A DNA stretch of 64,000 nt, taken from Portulaca oleracea (Eukaryota > Streptophyta > Magnoliopsida > Caryophyllales > Portulacaceae). The stretch lies in NCBI GenBank assembly GCA_029582165.1, contig CM055880.1, positions 2,666,001-2,730,000 on the forward strand, read 5' to 3'. The notes beneath the pieces were generated by a model, which saw nothing but the letters and a program-made list of their open reading frames with translations, ran no database searches and was not told where the DNA came from. The position numbers and the translations under genes were made by a program. This document shows, one piece after another, positions 22,520 to 33,900 of this stretch. The first letter of the stretch is position 1. Every line of letters starts with the position of its first letter.

Positions 22520-25500
22520 ATGGGTGAATCATTGGTGGAAGCTCCAAAAATTGAGAACAAGGTAAACCCTAGTTTGTTTCTGATTTTAGGATGATTGATT
22601 CTGAACTGTGAAATTGTAGGGTTTTTGTGTTGGTGTCTATAGTAAGTGAAAATCTTGTTGTTGTGAAACCAGATGGGTGAATCTGTCCCTTGTCTCCAAC
22701 AATCGGTGTCGTTTGGTAGATTTGAGCATGATTCTCTTTGTTGGGAGAGATGGTCTACTTTCCCAAGCAACAAGTATTTGGAGGAGGTTGAGAAGTGTTC
22801 GACTCCCGGTTCGGTAGCTCAAAAGAAGGCCTATTTTGAAGCCCATTACAAGAAGATTGCTGCCCGGAAAGCCGAGCTTCAGGACGAGGAGAAGAAGAGG
22901 GAAATTGGGTCAGTGGGGTCCGTTTCTAACGAGGATGAGGAGTCGGATGGTGAGAAAACGAAGACTTGTTTGGATGTTGGAAATGAAGAAATTGAAGTTG
23001 CAGATGGAAGTAGTGAGATGAGTGTGGGTGTTGATGAGCAAAATGAGGGTGATGATATCATCTATGAGCGCGAAGATCTTCAGCTTCGGAGAGAAGATGA
23101 TTGTGAAGATTTGGTCCCTAAATTGGAAAACCATGGTATTGAAAAACCCGAAGAATCTGTTTCTGTGGAAGTAGTGGGTGATTGTACTCTGGAATTGCAA
23201 GATATGGAGGAACTTCCTCGAGACGAGGTCGAAGAAAGAGATGTGGTGAAATTGGATAGTTTGGAGAACGAGCAGGAGGAATTAGCTCAAGATACGGTTG
23301 AGGAAAGGAAGATATCAGAGGAAGTGGCTGAAAATGTGGAGAAATCGGACCGTTTAGAGGAAACACCAGAAGAATCGCCTCTAGATGTGGTTAAGGATAG
23401 AGAAGTTGCTGAAAAGGAAAACGAAGTGGTGAAATCTGAAAATCCAACAAAAATAGAGAAGGAATCACTTCACGACGAGTCTGACAAAAGAGAAGTAGAG
23501 GTAGTAGCTGAAAAGGAAACTAAAGCTCCCGTAAAATTGGAAAATCCGAAGAAAGTACGAAAGGTATACTTCACTTCACAGTTCACACCCGAGTGTACTA
23601 TTGTTCATTTGTTCCCTGTGTTTTATGACGACATGGAGCCTGTTTCTCATGTTTCTGAAAACGTTTATCATCTAGGAAATGCCGGTCAAGAAGACAAATA
23701 TTACCCCAACAAATGCCAAGACAAAGCCAGCATCGCCAATGTCCAAAAGATCTTCATCAGTGCCAAAATCGCCAATACTATCCACGCCAAAGTCATCGAA
23801 ACCTGCTTTATCCAAGACTCCCATTTCTGCTACTCGTCCCTCAGGGAAGAAGCAAATCGAGTCTACTCCTTCACCAATGCCAAAGTCATCGAAGCCCGCT
23901 TTGTCAAAAAGTGCGGTATCTACTACTACTACTACCCGGCCCTCAGTGAAGAAGGAAACTGGTTATATACCACTGACTAGCAAGAAAACTACATCCCTGC
24001 ATATGTCTCTTACGCTCGACCCGGCAAATTCTGACGCTGGCGCTCTAACGACGACAAGAAAGTCTTTAATTATGGATCGAATGGGGGATAAAGACATTGT
24101 AAAGCGGGCGTTTAAGGCATTTCGGAACTTCAGCTTAACTGAACCACCTGCAACTGATCAGGTGTGTGTTAATAGCTTCTGATAATGTTACTATTGAGAA
24201 GTTTTGTTTCCTTAGAAATGAGGCTTTTACTTATTTTGGGTGTATCTTGTTTAGTTTGGCGACAAAAAGACTGATAAGGGTTCTGTATTGGACGTCTCTC
24301 AGAAGAAACATGAAGGGTAATATCGCTAGGCATGTTGCGACCCTAGTTATGATTGTCGAATTCTTGTGTTATATATGAATGTGCATGTTATTAGTTAGTG
24401 AACCGGCCAAATTTTATGACTTGAACTCACACTTTAGCAATGGAATGGATAGGATTACGAGGGCAGTGAAGCCATCAAGCCCCGCTTCTGGGACTAGAAA
24501 GACCGTAGTTTCCTCTGGGTAAGTTCTTTCATCTTTGTCACGTTTTCGTTTCATGAGTTTTAAGTGTCGTATCCTCGGAAGTTGAGTTTTAACTTTTTGG
24601 TATGTCGTCAAACAGATTATACAAAACGGGCGATGTGGATAAAAGAAATGGTAAATCTCTGCCGGGTTCGTTGGGTGTGCGAAGTCAAGATCAAGGACAC
24701 AAACAAAAAGAGGTATCTAGTATCTACTATATATAATTTGCATTTGCTGAAATTGTTTCTTGCTCTTATAATCAACTAGGGTTGAGCAAAAACAATCTTT
24801 GAAGTAATTTATAAAGACTGATTCTGGTTATGACACTGATATACATCCGAGCTCAACTCAAGTTATGTTGAATCGATCCTTTCAATAATGGATTTATGAT
24901 AGCTTAAGTTCATGGTCAAATACAAGATATTTTTATGTTTCGAAAAAAATCCTCCCAAGTTTTCGTAATTTTCCGGTGACTTTACGCTTTCATTGTCAAG
25001 TGCCTCATCCATTGTGCTATGACTTGGCAGGTTTCCAAGAATGTCGAGCAAAAGTCCAGAAGTAAAGAAGCTGGCAAGACGACCCACGTTCCGTCCAAAG
25101 TAAAGGTAAGCATTTCTACTTGTGTAGTGGTGGTCCTGCATTGGTGGGGTGTCATCGTCCTAACGCATTGGCAACTGCTGTATCCCGAAACGAAAAATTA
25201 TTATACTTAGCTGTAAAGCTCTTCTTTTGTTATTTCTTTTTTTTTTTAATGTTTTAGACTTGCACGAGACAATTGTGGAACTTTACTGCGAGATTATGCA
25301 TATGTTTTAAGTTTGGATCTGCCCGATCTCATAGTAGAATAGGTTCAGACGAAGGGGTTGTTCGATTGAGCTTATTTTGGTTGAACTTATTCTGAATTGA
25401 ACTTATTTTGAACTTTGTTCTGAACCTATTCTGAAATGAACTTATTCTAAAAATAATAAGATGAAGAGAATACGCCCTATTGTTCAGCAAAAATTCAGCT

Positions 25501-26578
25501 AAAAATCTCCTGGACTAGTTTAGTGATTCACTCGACACGTATATGAGGAATTCTGTTCATTTCATATTATCTATGAACTAAGGAAGCATTGTATTTGATC
25601 CAGTTGGAGAAACCGGCACCAGTCAAAATGCCTAACCGGGAAAATTCCAAGGCCAAGTTGTCATCGAGCTATAATCAGGGACACGGATTCTTCAGAGGGT
25701 TACGAAGGGTATGTGTATCTGTGAACTCTGGCTCTCTAGATCATGCGGGATTTATTCCTTATTATTATCCATTCCTTCTTCTGCTTGTAAGTTTTACTAA
25801 ATTGAAGAAGCGCACATATAATGGTCATGAACTGATTGTTACAAGGTCCCTGCGATTCAAAACAACTGATTATGATTCACTAATTTCAAATTCTTGTGGA
25901 TTAGGGATTAATATGAGTGTATCAAAAATTCTGATAACGATTTTGCATACTTTGTTGTCCTAACCTGGTTCAGCAGGAGGATCTACAGCGTACGAAAGAA
26001 ATCACTTCTGTAAACATCCCCCCCCCCAAAAAAAAAAAAAAAAAACAAAAAAACCACCCAATGTGGGTCCCTCTTATGTGGGATTTGGAGAGATTGAAAT
26101 GTAGGCAGCTTTACCTAGACATTTCTATCCGGGTCCCGCTTATGTGGGACCTGGGGAGTTTCTAATGTAGGCAGCCTTAACATATGAAGCTATCCTTTCA
26201 TTCTCGATCTCCCTTCCCTCGGCCAACCATAAGGAATTTAGGGTTTGTTCTTCTTAGGGGTATGGGAAGGTCGGATAAAGTAATTTTTACGTAAACTGTA
26301 ACACTTGTATGGGAAGGTGAAGGTGAAGTAAGAGGATTAAAAGTTGAAAAGTTGAGTATTAGAAATATTGAACGAATGGGTAAATTTGGGTTGGTTAGGT
26401 AAACCGTAAACGGGGTATTCACCCGCCTAAAGAACAGGCCGTTAAATGTTTAAATCTCGATGTTGCTTCATCGTAGCCTCGTAGGTAAAGGAATGGTGGG
26501 TATTTTTTTTACGTAAACTGTAACACTTGTATTGAACGGCCTCTGTTTGTGCAGGATCTTACCAAGAGCCAAGCCTAG
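22520..26578 (+). CDS. WVD2L: WVD2-like / TPX2-family protein with a degenerate TPX2 region
   Basis: Ten exons join in frame: 22520-22561, 22673-23563, 23676-24161, 24255-24316, 24438-24518, 24616-24712, 25031-25105, 25604-25708, 25977-26009, 26555-26578, giving 631 residues. Seen: SVSFGRFEHDSLCWERW (25-41), then YLEEVEKCSTPGSVAQKKAY and EAHYKKIAARKAEL (to about 83), the hallmark N-terminus of WVD2-like 7-type microtubule proteins. Next come a Glu-rich acidic region (85-311), a Ser/Pro/Lys-rich basic region (312-400), and RKSLIMDRMGDKDIVKRAFK near 440-460, conserved in the family. The expected C-terminal TPX2 domain is reduced to KQKEVSKNVEQKSRSKEAGK (about 550-569); the following LRKSL-FKA part is missing. 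The family binds or bundles microtubules; with this domain eroded, binding is uncertain. The last two exons are the least certain. Confidence 0.8.
25352..25492. mobile_element. MITE-like insertion in intron 7 of the WVD2-like gene
   Basis: Starts GGGGTTGTTCGATTGAGC and ends GCCCTATTGTTCAGC, giving a rough inverted repeat. The interior consists of TTGAACTTATTTTGAACTT-type words. It lies between coding exons 25031-25105 and 25604-25708. Confidence 0.4.
26239..26438. mobile_element. MITE-like insertion in intron 9 of the WVD2-like gene
   Basis: GGGTTTGTTCTTCTTAGGGG at the left is matched by ACCCGCCTAAAGAACAGGCC at the right, an imperfect inverted repeat. The segment is GGTAAG/GGAAGG-rich and non-coding. 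It sits between the last two coding exons, next to a SINE-like GTGGGACC-type repeat at 26055-26170. Confidence 0.4.
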
Positions 26579-29131
26579 GGTTGATGTAGGCGGCTTGTGT
26601 TGAATACCGAGTCAGATGATTTTTGTAATTCCAACTTGGGGAGAACCCTTCAATCGGTCAAGAGAGCATAGATCTTTGTTATGGAGTGAATTAATAGGTT
26701 CGAGATCCAGGAAGCTAGATGTGTAAAAAGGGCAGTTTGCATAGGATTAGCGCGATCCGTTTGTGGGTCATTTGTTGTTGTTTGTTGCTCTGAAACATGA
26801 GAGCAGTTGTACATCTATATTTTGAACATCAATATATATAGGATATAATATATGTGTAATGTCTGTCTCCTTCATTCATATGGGTCTGTTTGTGGAGAGT
26901 GAAGTAGAAGAAGATAAATGCAAGCGATATGTTCTTTTCAATTTATGATGAGCGGCTTATTTCTTATTGATGTTAATCAGGGCAAGTATTGGTAAGCGTT
27001 GATCAGCGTTGAATACTGGTCGTGCCTTATGAGTAGTTAATATGATGAGTTGAAAGGAACAACAAAGGTCCGATCTTTCAAGATGTGTATTAATGTGATT
27101 GGCGTTGATCAATGCTGATGGGATCATGGGATTAACTATATGGCTTCAAAACGTGATCGAGGATTAATATGTGTTGATCAGTGTTGAATGTTGATCATGC
27201 TGTATGAGTATTAATTACGGCGATAAGTTGAAAGTAATCGGTGTTGAATGTTGATCATACGGACCGTATGAGTATTTATGAGTAGTTACGATGATAAGTT
27301 CAAAGTAATCAGCGTTGAATGTTGATCATACGGACCGTAACTAATAAGTGTTGAATGTTGATCATATGGATCGTATGAGTAGTTAAGATGATAAGTTGAA
27401 AGTAATGACAAAAGTATGATCTTTGAAGATGCGTATTGATGTAATAATGGCTTTTGACTTTTTTTGTTAAGCTTGTTTATGATACACAAATCCACCCAAG
27501 TCAACATTAAGACTTAAGCAAGAATCGTTCATTGTTTTGTAGGCTGACTTTTTGGAATGATTCAACGGCAGATTTGAAGTTTAAATGATGGAGGGTTTAC
27601 TTTTAGTAGCCGCCAAATGAAAGTTGGTGTAATGGTGTTGTTCAAACTTTCCCATTCCTTCCTTTTCTGGACTGTGTCCTTGTATTTAATGTTATGTTAG
27701 TATTATTATGAGGGTACGACCATGATTATCATCATTCTTTTTCAAATTTGGTAGATATACCCTCCCACTTTTTCAAAGGTTCAATCAAATGGTAAATGAG
27801 ACCATGTACTTTGAGGATTCGGCCCTACCCATGTCAAAGTTTTATATGTTCAACTCGTATATCATATCGAACTCTGTAACTTTTCAAAGATTTATGTTCA
27901 TTTTTGACGTAAATTGAAGGGTCGAGTTCTTAATATGGATGATTAATGCAAAACATTTTTTAAATGGAGATATGTTAGTTCACCGACAAGAAAATATGAT
28001 CATCGAACAAAGAAATAGGGGTACCAAAGCGCAAGCCATCATTGAACAAGGAAATATGAAGACTCCGAGTAACACAAAAAAATTGTTTTTTGGGGTTAAG
28101 TTTCTTTGAATATGAAGCTTAAATTTATCAATTTGATGGTGAACAATCACTATTATTAATTAAAATGTTAGCATATAGGAATCCTGTGCTCTACTCAACT
28201 TGAATATAAGAAAAACCCAAAAGCCATCATCTACTTGACTATGTAAAATAGATTCTATCAACATTTTTTTTCTAGGAAATTTAATTCAAGAAATGGTTAG
28301 GAAATTTATGAAAAATTTTACAATACAAAATCATATGATAATGAAGTGCACAATGGCAATAAATTTGGCATGCATGATTTCACTATTAAGCTATTGCTTT
28401 CTACCCACTAAAACATGGGCCCTAATTCATGCCATAGAAAGCAATATATGTACATCTACACAAATAGATAAGGTGATTTGGAGAGGTATAAAGGGTGGAC
28501 ATTCATTGTCAAAATTATCTACTTCTTGGTGCCTAGCTAAGTGGCATTCATTGTCTAAATGTCAAATTCTTGATTATTTTTGTTGCATATGTTGGGTCTA
28601 AAATGAAGTCCCAAGTTTCTTCACTCTAATTAATGCACTCGAAGAAAAATGAAGAGGTACAACTCTTTAGATTGTCATAAAAACAATAAAAATCAGAATC
28701 GACCAGTTTTATTATTGCATAAGATAAAAAGCACCTCTCAAACAAATATGAAACAATAGAATTCCTAACTAGCTTACATTCCATGAGAACATGTATATAT
28801 AGTATGTATATGTATATTTTTTTTCCCCACAAATTCAATCTCTTCTATTCATTACAGTGTCACTCACTCCTTTCCTGTTCAAAAAAACTAAGGAATAATA
28901 ACAATGCCTCGACATTTGCATGTCTATGTACTTGCTCACCATCTATGTACAAACATCAATCAAATTCCCCACATTCCAAATATTTTGAGTGATAGTCTGT
29001 TTATTTCGTTGGTAAGGTTGAGTTTGGTAAATTTCGGGATCCTGATTCACCCAAACTTACCGAAAATTACCCGAGCTTATCCAAATTTACCAAACCTTGT
29101 ATTCACCAGACAGACTCTATGGTTATGATCA
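26579..29131. other. Intergenic region with a tandem repeat block
   Basis: Begins with the WVD2-like 3' UTR (to about 26880), then the repeat block at 26980-27440. From 27450 to 29131 I see no gene. The 102-codon frame at 28293-28601 has no recognisable domain and ordinary AT-rich codons. The stretch at 29000-29100 contains repeated CCAAACTTACC/CCAAATTTACC words of a type also found at 48680-48900 and 50530-50620. The last part is the formin 3' UTR. Confidence 0.5.
26980..27440. repeat. Degenerate ~60-bp tandem repeat, GTTGAATGTTGATCAT units
   Basis: Units carry GTTGAATGTTGATCATACGG, CGTATGAGTAGTTA and GATGATAAGTTGAAAGTAAT. At least five copies can be followed (about 27000, 27180, 27240, 27313 and 27350). 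Spacing varies and some units are truncated. The block is non-coding. Confidence 0.7.
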
Positions 29132-31510
29132 TCATTTCTCGTCATCTGAATCGCTTGTACTAGACTTATCCGACAGGAAATTGTCTGGTAATCTCGGAAA
29201 TGTCACTCGCGTCCTCAATCCATCAGGTGAGGTGGGCGATGATGGAGATGCGGGCGACGATGATGAAGAAGAAGAAGCGGAAACCGGTGGAGGAACAGTT
29301 GTTGTTGGGATGGTTGTTTTCTTCTGTTGTAAACTTCTAGCAATCTCAATACAAGCTTTGTCAACCATCCCCAGGAAATCTTTCACTATGGCAAACAACT
29401 GAAGTGGTTGTTTCTCTTTGAAAGCTCCTGATTGGTAATACTTTGTTGTCTTCTTTACTAATTCCATCACCCTAGTTTGCTCTGATTTCACTTCCTTTAT
29501 TTCTCCCTCGGCCGATCCCAGAAAACCCTTCATCTCCTTCACAAAATCACCCTCGATGCTACGATCAGATCCTTCACATTGTGCAACAGCCTGTTTAGTT
29601 TCGGAAACGCGCGTTGTCAGAGCTGTTGTTGTCCCTGAAATGCTGTCATAGTCTATGACAGCAGACTTCTTGACATTTGAGAATTCAGAACTTAACCCGC
29701 CTACGATTGGCAACCCTAGTTTCAGAAACTCCTCTTGATCCTCCTTCGACGTTTGAGCATTCGGGTTCATGTCAGAACCTACATTTTTCTGACTGACAGA
29801 CCGCGAAAAACTGCTGTTTTTTCGGTTAACCACGCATCTTCTCCCTTCATTCCTGACAACCTCGTGCACAACAAAATGCAACAAAGTAGTCTTCCCATCA
29901 CTGCTCTTATAGTCAGACAACTTCAACAATGCCGACAGGTTAAAAGCCTTGGCATCTCCCCTAGCAGTTCCAGCATTGAGTCGGTTCCCGGCTTTCAGGA
30001 TAGCTTCTAGAAGCTTCAGGAACACTCTAGAACCTCGTAGCTCGCCACACGCGGCCTCAAGCGTTGACAACGAGTCCTTGAGCTGGCTCACCTCGGAGTC
30101 GTACGTGTGCCTGAACAACATCGCATTGACACGTGTGAACGCGGTGGGGACCGCCTTGAGGAGGTGATACAGGAAGGACTCAGCATCCGCGAGCCTTCCT
30201 GTATCCCCATCGAAACCGAGGATAATGGCCTTTTCTTCTTGGGTCGGGCTCATTCGGGTCAGTTTCTCCAGGGTCTCGAGGCCCAGCCCACGGCCCTCTA
30301 GGAGCCCGTCGACTAGGTCCTCCCGGGAGATCCCGAGGGACCGGACCACGATGGCGACGTTCTGGGACCGTCTTGGGTCGAGTAGGAAGATTGTTGGGCC
30401 GGGCTGGGGGTTTGTTGGGCCGGTGGCAGGGTTGTCGTTGTCTTTGGATTTGGAGGGTTTGTGATTGGACGCCACGTAGCCGAACAGGGCTTCCATCATG
30501 TCCCCGTTGTATTGGAACGAGCCGCCCTCGATCTTGCTCCATACCATGGAATGTTCTGGATTTACGTTGACTTTCTCCCAGTGAAGCGGCTTCAGTTTGA
30601 CCTGGTCGCCGTTGCTGTCGTCGGCGGAGCCCACGGCGGCGGAGGATGATACCTCTTCGATGCTCCCGCTCGGGGTTCCCTTGCGCTTTGACGGCGGCGG
30701 AGGCGGTGGCGGACCCTTTCTCGGCGGCGGGGGAGGCGGCGCCGGCGCTTTAGGCGGCGGAGGAGGAGGTGGGGCCGGAGCTCGAGGTGGTGGTGGTGGT
30801 GGGGAGGTTTCCGGCGGGGATTCGAGCAGCCGGGCTGTTTGATCGTCCTGTGGAGGTATTTTCACGGCGGTTGACGACGAGCCACTCCTCCGCCCGCCGC
30901 CGCCGGCGGCGGCGGATGCGGCGGTGCGTTTCTGGCTGCCGTCGAGTCTCTTCCAATACAACACGTCCAAGCCGTCCTCGTCGACGATAACTCCTTTGAC
31001 ATTCCCGTCGAACTTTGCGAATTCTGTCTGCGGCAGTGGCTGCAGCCTCGCACCGCCGCCTCTTCCTCCGCCGCCCACCGCCATAACACCCACTCCTCCG
31101 CCACCTCCGCCGCCTACGACTCCGACGGCGGCGACGTCGGTCCTCTCCTTCCGCTTTTTCGAGTACCTTGTGAAGAAGAAAAACACAGCAGCAGCCAACA
31201 CCAACGTGCTCGCCGCAGTTGCTCCGACTGCTGCGATTATCGACTTCGTCGACGTCTCCGGCGGCGACGACGGCGGATCGCCGGGAGCCGGTGGCGTAGG
31301 TCGAGGTGTTTTGGGGGTCGTCGGAGTTGGTATCGGCGGAGGACGCGGCGGCGGAGGTGGTGGCGGTGGTGGGGAGGACGTGGGGAAGAAAGTTTCTATG
31401 TTTTGAGGCGACCCACATAGACAAAATCGAAGATTAAACAAAGAATCGCCATTGATGAAGATCAGGAAGAACAAAATGAAAAGATTTGTGGGTGGTTTTG
31501 AGATTGTCAT
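29132..31510 (-). CDS. FH: Class I formin (membrane-anchored FH1-FH2 actin nucleator)
   Basis: One uninterrupted frame of 792 codons. Order: signal peptide (about 1-22); Pro-rich extracellular stretch (46-84) that may contact the cell wall; one membrane segment (90-114, SIIAAVGATAA to VFFFF) followed by basic RYSKKRKERT; a Gly/Ser-rich cytosolic linker; FH1 with four or five runs of 6-8 prolines (232-275); FH2 from VKLKPLHWEKVNVNPEH (304) to about 745, including GNRLNAGTARGDAKAFNLSALLKL-type core motifs; and a short Ser-rich tail. This is the standard plant class I layout: FH2 caps and nucleates actin filaments, FH1 recruits profilin-actin, and the N-terminus anchors it at the plasma membrane. 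The start is the ATG at 31510; five upstream codons are open but lack an ATG. The gene is GC-rich across FH1 and the linker. The paralogue is not assigned. Absence of introns in FH2 is notable. Confidence 0.93.
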   Translation of the reverse strand: MTISKPPTNLFILFFLIFINGDSLFNLRFCLCGSPQNIETFFPTSSPPPPPPPPPRPPPIPTPTTPKTPRPTPPAPGDPPSSPPETSTKSIIAAVGATAASTLVLAAAVFFFFTRYSKKRKERTDVAAVGVVGGGGGGGVGVMAVGGGGRGGGARLQPLPQTEFAKFDGNVKGVIVDEDGLDVLYWKRLDGSQKRTAASAAAGGGGRRSGSSSTAVKIPPQDDQTARLLESPPETSPPPPPPRAPAPPPPPPPKAPAPPPPPPRKGPPPPPPPSKRKGTPSGSIEEVSSSAAVGSADDSNGDQVKLKPLHWEKVNVNPEHSMVWSKIEGGSFQYNGDMMEALFGYVASNHKPSKSKDNDNPATGPTNPQPGPTIFLLDPRRSQNVAIVVRSLGISREDLVDGLLEGRGLGLETLEKLTRMSPTQEEKAIILGFDGDTGRLADAESFLYHLLKAVPTAFTRVNAMLFRHTYDSEVSQLKDSLSTLEAACGELRGSRVFLKLLEAILKAGNRLNAGTARGDAKAFNLSALLKLSDYKSSDGKTTLLHFVVHEVVRNEGRRCVVNRKNSSFSRSVSQKNVGSDMNPNAQTSKEDQEEFLKLGLPIVGGLSSEFSNVKKSAVIDYDSISGTTTALTTRVSETKQAVAQCEGSDRSIEGDFVKEMKGFLGSAEGEIKEVKSEQTRVMELVKKTTKYYQSGAFKEKQPLQLFAIVKDFLGMVDKACIEIARSLQQKKTTIPTTTVPPPVSASSSSSSSPASPSSPTSPDGLRTRVTFPRLPDNFLSDKSSTSDSDDEK

Positions 31511-31526
31511 TTGGACTCTTAACAAA

Positions 31527-31640
31527 ATGAAGAGATAGAGATAGAGATAGAGATGAAGATGGAGATGGGGATTGAGATAGGGATGGAGTTAGAGAGAGAA
31601 AGTATGGAGGGAAGAGAGAGAAAGAGAGAGGGAATTGAAG
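31527..31640 (-). repeat. GAGATA/GAGA-rich leader tract of the formin gene
   Basis: On the plus strand, AGAGATAGAGATAGAGATAG is followed by GATGAAGATGGAGATGG and AGAGAGAAAGAGAGAGGG. Read on the formin strand, this is a CT-rich 5' UTR, common in plant genes and likely length-variable. Confidence 0.6.
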
Positions 31641-33728
31641 CTAAGTTGGTTGATGAAATCCCACCATCATTTTGCTGTTTGTCTTTCTGCAGTTGATTTT
31701 CTTGCGTTGGAATGTTTAAGTTGCTGCCATGTTTTCTTTTCCCTTTTTTTTTCTTTCCGTTATTATTTTTGTTGTTTTACTTAAATTTTCAAAGTAAACA
31801 GGTTGCTGACATGAGGAAAAACAATGCTTCCTTGATGTCATTAACCAACAAGATAACCTTTTTCGTGTACTGTAATTACCTTCTTGCCCTTCTAGTTTCA
31901 AACTAATCTAGGGATGACAATGGGTCTGAAACCCAATCGAAATTCACATATTTTTCATATGGGCCCAAACGAAAAAGAAGATTCACAGGGTTTGTGTATG
32001 AATCATCACAAAAAAGGTCCGAAGGATTTTGAAAAAGATATACATTCAATTTAAAAAGTATAAATTGAATTTGGGTCCAACTAGATCTTACAGAGATCAT
32101 ATTCATATATTACATGAATCTAGAGTTATGCTCAATGGTATTTGCAAGTGAACAATGACATTTTTGAGAACAAACAACTGAGTATATACAAATAAACAAT
32201 GACCATATTTAAAACACAAATTCTAGGAATATGTAATAAATTACACATCCGCAAAGGTGATCCTTGAATAGATTGTATGGAACGGATCCATCCTGTGAAC
32301 AAATGCCAAGTAACGACAATTCAATTTTAAAAATCACTTAACAACATTTTTCTAGTTCAAAATCAACATAAATTTAAATGATAACTTAAAAATCACTTGG
32401 CACATCAACGAACGATCCATTAGAAAATTATCTTTAACTTTATTGATAGCATTACCATCCCGTTCAATCGTGCAGGCCATGGTGAAGGGCTTTTTTGTAA
32501 ATTTGACTCCAATAGTTGATTAAATTAATCTAGATAATCAATATCTTAAACCAGGAGATAAGCGAGTAATTACTTTAAAAAATAATTTAGGGCGGTTGGA
32601 CCGTTGAACTGGTAATATGTATGTGCACCTTCCATTGAAATTGAAATGTTAATTTTTAGGAATTAATTTTATATAGTAGGAATTTTTGTTAATTTTTTAT
32701 GACTCACTTTGTGAATTTTTCAACTGTCAATGGTTGGTTTTGAGTGAGATAGCTAGGCTGCCCTTTTTTAAATTTTTATGTATGTAGTCATCAAATTCTT
32801 TTCATATATAATTCAATTGTCAGATATTTATAATATAAGGAAAAAAAATAATTGAAGAATGCTATCCTAATTTCACACAATTCTATGATGATGCATTGAT
32901 GCTTCTCTGCCTTCCCTTGTGTGGGTCATAACTCATAAAGAAAGGCCCAAGGAGGTTACATGTTTGGAGTATGACTTGATTTATTATGGTAGAGATTAGA
33001 TAACAACTTCTAGTAGAGATCCAATTATTACAATTCATAAAAACACCTTATAAAACAGCTTTAAGAGTCAATTATATTTTGCCTTAGTGGTACAAGGTCC
33101 ACCTTCTGTCTCTGTTATCTAGAGCCCTTACTTATTCGGAAAATGTTGTGGGTAGGAGTGGGGCTCAACTTTGAGCCATTGGCATCCCCATTCTCCGTCC
33201 ATGAGAAACCTACTTTTCTAAAAAAAAATAATAACAACAAAACAGCTTTAAGATAAGTAGCATTTGATAATTTTTTTAGAGGATCGTATTAAGAATGTAT
33301 TTTTTTTTTTCGATTATTGGAAAAGCACAGCTAGGCCAGAACAATACCAAAGGGATAAGCGTTGGATCCCTTTAAGGAAAAAACGACTCTCCAATCCAAA
33401 AGTACCAAAAAAAAAAAAAAAACTATTGGGTCAAACTGTCAAAAGGGGGTAACACAAGCACTAATCAAGTCCAACAAAAGCCTAAACTTAAAACAGACCC
33501 ATAAAAGGTTTCCATATACATCAACAATTTCCACTATCTAAATTGTGGACACCAAGCTTTGACAGTGGAAAATACAAACCTCTTGCCATCATGCCACCGA
33601 GTTGTTAGTTCTTAGACTATTAGGACTCAATATTCGCAAAAATAATCTTACCTTTTTAGCAAAAATATGCATCTTTATGTATGAAGTGATGTTAGTTGGG
33701 ATTATACTGAAGAACATCATATAAAATT

Positions 33729-33900
33729 AGGTAATATTTTGTTTAGTAGAAGTTTAATTTATTTTCAAGAAATGTGAATTATGTCATTATTACTCGCATG
33801 GTTAATTATGCATTTAGGTAATGTTTTGTTTAGTAGAAGTTTAATTTACTTTCAAGAAATATGGATTGTCATTATTAATGCGTATGGTTATGCAATTTGT
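33729..33900. repeat. 87-bp tandem duplication
   Basis: AGGTAATATTTTGTTTAGTA at 33729 recurs as AGGTAATGTTTTGTTTAGTA at 33816, and the following 75 bases match with several changes. Two copies only, no coding role. Confidence 0.7.

Noticed and set aside
28293..28601. 102-codon plus-strand frame, possible cysteine-rich peptide
   Set aside because: Cysteines are unevenly placed, there is no clear signal peptide, and composition equals the spacer.
30750..31424. Long frames on both strands within the formin first half
   Set aside because: GC-rich coding DNA opens shadow frames; only the minus-strand formin frame has signal peptide, membrane segment, FH1 and FH2.
31511..31525. Formin start five codons upstream of the ATG at 31510
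   Set aside because: The first codon there would be TTG; the ATG at 31510 is the first methionine and gives a normal signal peptide.
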